In this document: one piece after another, positions 5,551 to 6,859 of the stretch
How positions within the stretch are numbered: the first letter of the stretch is position 1
How the letters are laid out: the number at the start of each line of letters is the position of its first letter
Source of the DNA: Porticoccus sp.
GTDB taxonomy: Bacteria > Pseudomonadota > Gammaproteobacteria > Pseudomonadales > Porticoccaceae
Assembly (NCBI GenBank): GCA_011049795.1
Contig: DRHD01000274.1
Span: 1-6,859, forward strand
Direction of reading: 5' to 3'
DNA: 6,859 nucleotides
The notes under the pieces: generated by a model
The model's input: only the letters and a program-made list of their open reading frames with translations
Database searches by the model: none
Told to the model about the DNA's origin: nothing
Program-made: the position numbers and the translations under genes

Positions 5551-5580
5551 ATTATAGACCGAGATTAACGATGCAGTGAA
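5551..5580 (-). promoter_or_regulatory. Candidate sigma-70 promoter of the ygiM-like gene
   Basis: On the minus strand, TTCACT (5575-5580) is followed after 18 bp by a perfect TATAAT (5551-5556). The start of transcription would be near 5544, giving a leader of about 88 bases that includes the tandem repeats. The -35 match is 4 of 6. Confidence 0.5.
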
Positions 5581-5651
5581 CGCTGATACTCACCCTATAG
5601 CGAGCCTGGTTCAATGTGTTCTGTTATGGCTGCGCAATTGACCCGGTAGAA

Positions 5652-6359
5652 TTAAACCTCGTTGAAAATATCTTCGGTTTTTAAATGAGTGAGTTTTTGG
5701 ATATGGCGCAACAGGTAGAGCAGGGCAGCCATTAATACGATGGTACTCGGCAATGCGATGACCGGGAAGCTCAAGGCGGTCATTTTCCCCAGCTCTTCAG
5801 TAAACTCAACGGTGCCAGGTTGGCTGACTAGAATCACCCTGGCCAAAATATAATTTAAAACGGATGATAAAAAGAACGACCCCGCGACCATAAAGGACGC
5901 ATTGGTCAACTTGTGTTCAAATTGATCGGCGTTATTATAGTGTTCCAGCGCTTTGGTGACTTTATCAATTTGTAGTATCTGCTCGTTAAACAGGAAGGTT
6001 TTTACCAGCGGGTACTTGGTGCGCACTGAAAACAGTGTCGCCAGACCAAAACAAGCGGGAATGGCGGCTTCTTTAATGGCGATATATTGGGGGTCCAATT
6101 GTAATAAACTCATGCCGCCAGTGAGTACCACACTTAAAATACCCAAAGCCGAGAAAAAATTAGCTTTATGGTTTTGCAGGTAATCTTTCAGCCCATAACC
6201 AATAGGGAAGCTCAGGGCCACCACTATGCTATAAACCGGCCCCAGATAATCTTCGGAGCTCAGCTTAGTCATAATCAGGGTGGGGATAATAATGTTGAAC
6301 GCCAGATTGGCTAACATACTCGGCTTTTTCTGGCCGTTTGCTTGTTCTGCTGTGGTCAC
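5652..6359 (-). CDS. VC0807-family multi-pass inner membrane protein
   Basis: The 235-residue protein is strongly hydrophobic with about six membrane segments: near 15-31, 38-57, 67-87, 95-112, 153-176 and 193-217. A hydrophilic segment lies at 113-150. Conserved-looking stretches are LANLAFNIIIPTLIMTKLS (16-34), FPIGYGLKDY (51-60), NFFSALGILSVVLTGG (67-82), IAIKEAAIPACFGLA (93-107) and GKMTALSFPVIALPS (191-205). These fit the VC0807 family, whose role is unknown; it is somewhat like septation protein A (YciB). The position, divergent from an RNase AM gene, is where septation protein A is often found, which supports that relation weakly. The start is GTG at 6359, with AGGAG (6371-6375) rather far at 11 bases. 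A stop two codons upstream rules out extension; the ATG at codon 15 is the alternative. Confidence 0.8.
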   Translation of the reverse strand: MTTAEQANGQKKPSMLANLAFNIIIPTLIMTKLSSEDYLGPVYSIVVALSFPIGYGLKDYLQNHKANFFSALGILSVVLTGGMSLLQLDPQYIAIKEAAIPACFGLATLFSVRTKYPLVKTFLFNEQILQIDKVTKALEHYNNADQFEHKLTNASFMVAGSFFLSSVLNYILARVILVSQPGTVEFTEELGKMTALSFPVIALPSTIVLMAALLYLLRHIQKLTHLKTEDIFNEV

Positions 6360-6399
6360 TGCTCAGACTGCTCCTGAAAAAAAAAGAAGGTATTTTGGC

Positions 6400-6432
6400 T
6401 TACCTCCATGGTTGAGACAAACGTTGAGGTAA
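6400..6432. promoter_or_regulatory. Inverted repeat in the divergent control region
   Basis: TTACCTC (6400-6406) is inverted as GAGGTAA (6426-6432) with a 19-bp spacer. The spacer also holds the start of a 12-bp-period direct repeat, GTTGAG at 6411-6416 and 6423-6428. It lies 41 bp from the GTG of the membrane protein gene and 108 bp from the rnm start, so it could serve as an operator for either. Confidence 0.3.
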
Positions 6433-6529
6433 ATAGTGCCACAAATTGCGTTACTATGATGCTTTCAGTACCCCAGTATTGCTAATTATTTTAGTTTGGC
6501 CCTTGTCATAGCCGTATAGCCCATTTGTC

Positions 6530-6533
6530 AGGT
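6530..6533 (+). promoter_or_regulatory. Ribosome binding site supporting the TTG start of rnm
   Basis: AGGT lies 6 bases before the TTG at 6540. The other in-frame start, TTG at 6525, has no purine-rich site ahead of it, and an in-frame TAG at 6492-6494 limits extension. Confidence 0.5.
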
Positions 6534-6539
6534 AATCGA

Positions 6540-6859
6540 TTGAACGTAGATTTTCATAGCCATAGTACCGCCTCAGATGGCGAATTGACCGCCCTTGAGC
6601 TACTGCGCCGTGCCGAACACAATGGCGTGCAACTCATGGCCATTACCGATCACGATACGATGGCGGGTTACTTATCGGTGCGCGATCAGTGGCAGGGGCA
6701 GGCAATGCGGCTGATTACAGGGGTTGAATTATCCTGTGTGTGGCGTAAACAGTTAATACATATTGTCGGTTTGAACCTCAATGTCGATAACCCGCAGTTA
6801 CAGGAGGGGTTGAAGAGTCAGCAACTGGCCCGTTTGCAGCGGGCGCAGCTGATTGGGGA
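6540..6859 (+). CDS. rnm: PHP-domain RNase AM (YciV), partial at 3' end
   Basis: The first 106 codons of a PHP-family phosphoesterase are visible; the gene runs out of the window. In E. coli this enzyme (YciV, once called TrpH) is a 5'-to-3' exonuclease that matures the 5' ends of 23S, 16S and 5S rRNA and removes short nucleotides. The PHP metal-binding motifs are present: HSHSTASDG (6-14; H6, H8 and D13), ITDHDT (35-40; D37, H38), GVELS (61-65; E63) and IHIVGLNL (73-80; H74). The words VW, IHIVGLN and the RAQLI end match the E. coli protein closely. The start is an unusual TTG at 6540, chosen from the AGGT site and because the protein then begins MNVDFHSHS as expected. It is divergent from the VC0807-type gene. 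Confidence 0.92.
   Translation, partial: MNVDFHSHSTASDGELTALELLRRAEHNGVQLMAITDHDTMAGYLSVRDQWQGQAMRLITGVELSCVWRKQLIHIVGLNLNVDNPQLQEGLKSQQLARLQRAQLIG

Noticed and set aside
5953..6183. Open frame antisense to the VC0807-like gene
   Set aside because: It lies wholly inside a convincing membrane-protein gene and has no family likeness.
6377..6385. Run of nine A (T tract on the minus strand) as a terminator
   Set aside because: There is no stem ahead of it on the minus strand, and it lies in the leader of the membrane protein gene.
1..6859. Mobile elements, CRISPR arrays, tRNA or rRNA genes, defence systems
   Set aside because: No transposase, integrase, regularly spaced repeat array, tRNA fold or rRNA segment was seen; the tandem repeats at 5478-5526 have a one-base spacer and are not CRISPR.

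Overview
The window looks like chromosomal DNA from a free-living, probably aquatic gammaproteobacterium with moderate base composition. The pointers are a YgiM-type SH3 protein, the divergent pair of a VC0807-type membrane protein and an RNase AM gene, a periplasmic cyclophilin, an HPF-type ribosome hibernation factor, and a VPLPA/PEP-CTERM protein. I see no phage, transposase, CRISPR, rRNA or tRNA signature. A Cellvibrionales/Spongiibacteraceae-like host is a guess from this combination, not something the sequence proves.

Layout. 1-1065 (+): the 3' part of an allene-oxide-cyclase-barrel protein overlaps by 4 bp a secreted diheme cytochrome c of the c4 type. 1136-1504 (+): a single-domain VOC (glyoxalase-fold) protein, followed by a weak candidate terminator. 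1676-2029 (+): an HPF/RaiA ribosome hibernation factor with an acidic tail. 2062-2204: a strongly folded, nested inverted-repeat element between convergent genes. 2212-3063 (-): an exported protein with a C-terminal VPLPA-type sorting signal, preceded by a near-consensus sigma-54 (-24/-12) promoter. 3305-5456 (-): a same-strand run of ygiM-like, cyclophilin and pdxJ genes with gaps of 66 and 58 bp. The ygiM-like leader carries two perfect 18-bp repeats and one degenerate copy in a 19-bp period. 5652-6359 (-): a six-helix VC0807-family membrane protein, divergent from the RNase AM (rnm/yciV) gene that runs off the right end at 6540-6859 (+).

How the genes fit together. Most are housekeeping or envelope functions: vitamin B6 synthesis, periplasmic folding, ribosome hibernation and RNA maturation. 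The accessory-flavoured parts are the translationally coupled AOC-barrel/cytochrome pair and the sigma-54-driven VPLPA-CTERM protein. The latter fits the known link between PEP-CTERM-type export systems, exopolysaccharide and RpoN-dependent PrsK/PrsR regulation. No full novel multi-gene system is evident. The best leads are the sigma-54/VPLPA unit, the AOC-barrel/cytochrome operon, the structured element at 2062-2204 and the tandem repeats at 5478-5526.

No gene-free stretch exceeds 300 bp; the longest is the 241 bp at 3064-3304, which holds the sigma-54 promoter and nearby inverted repeats.
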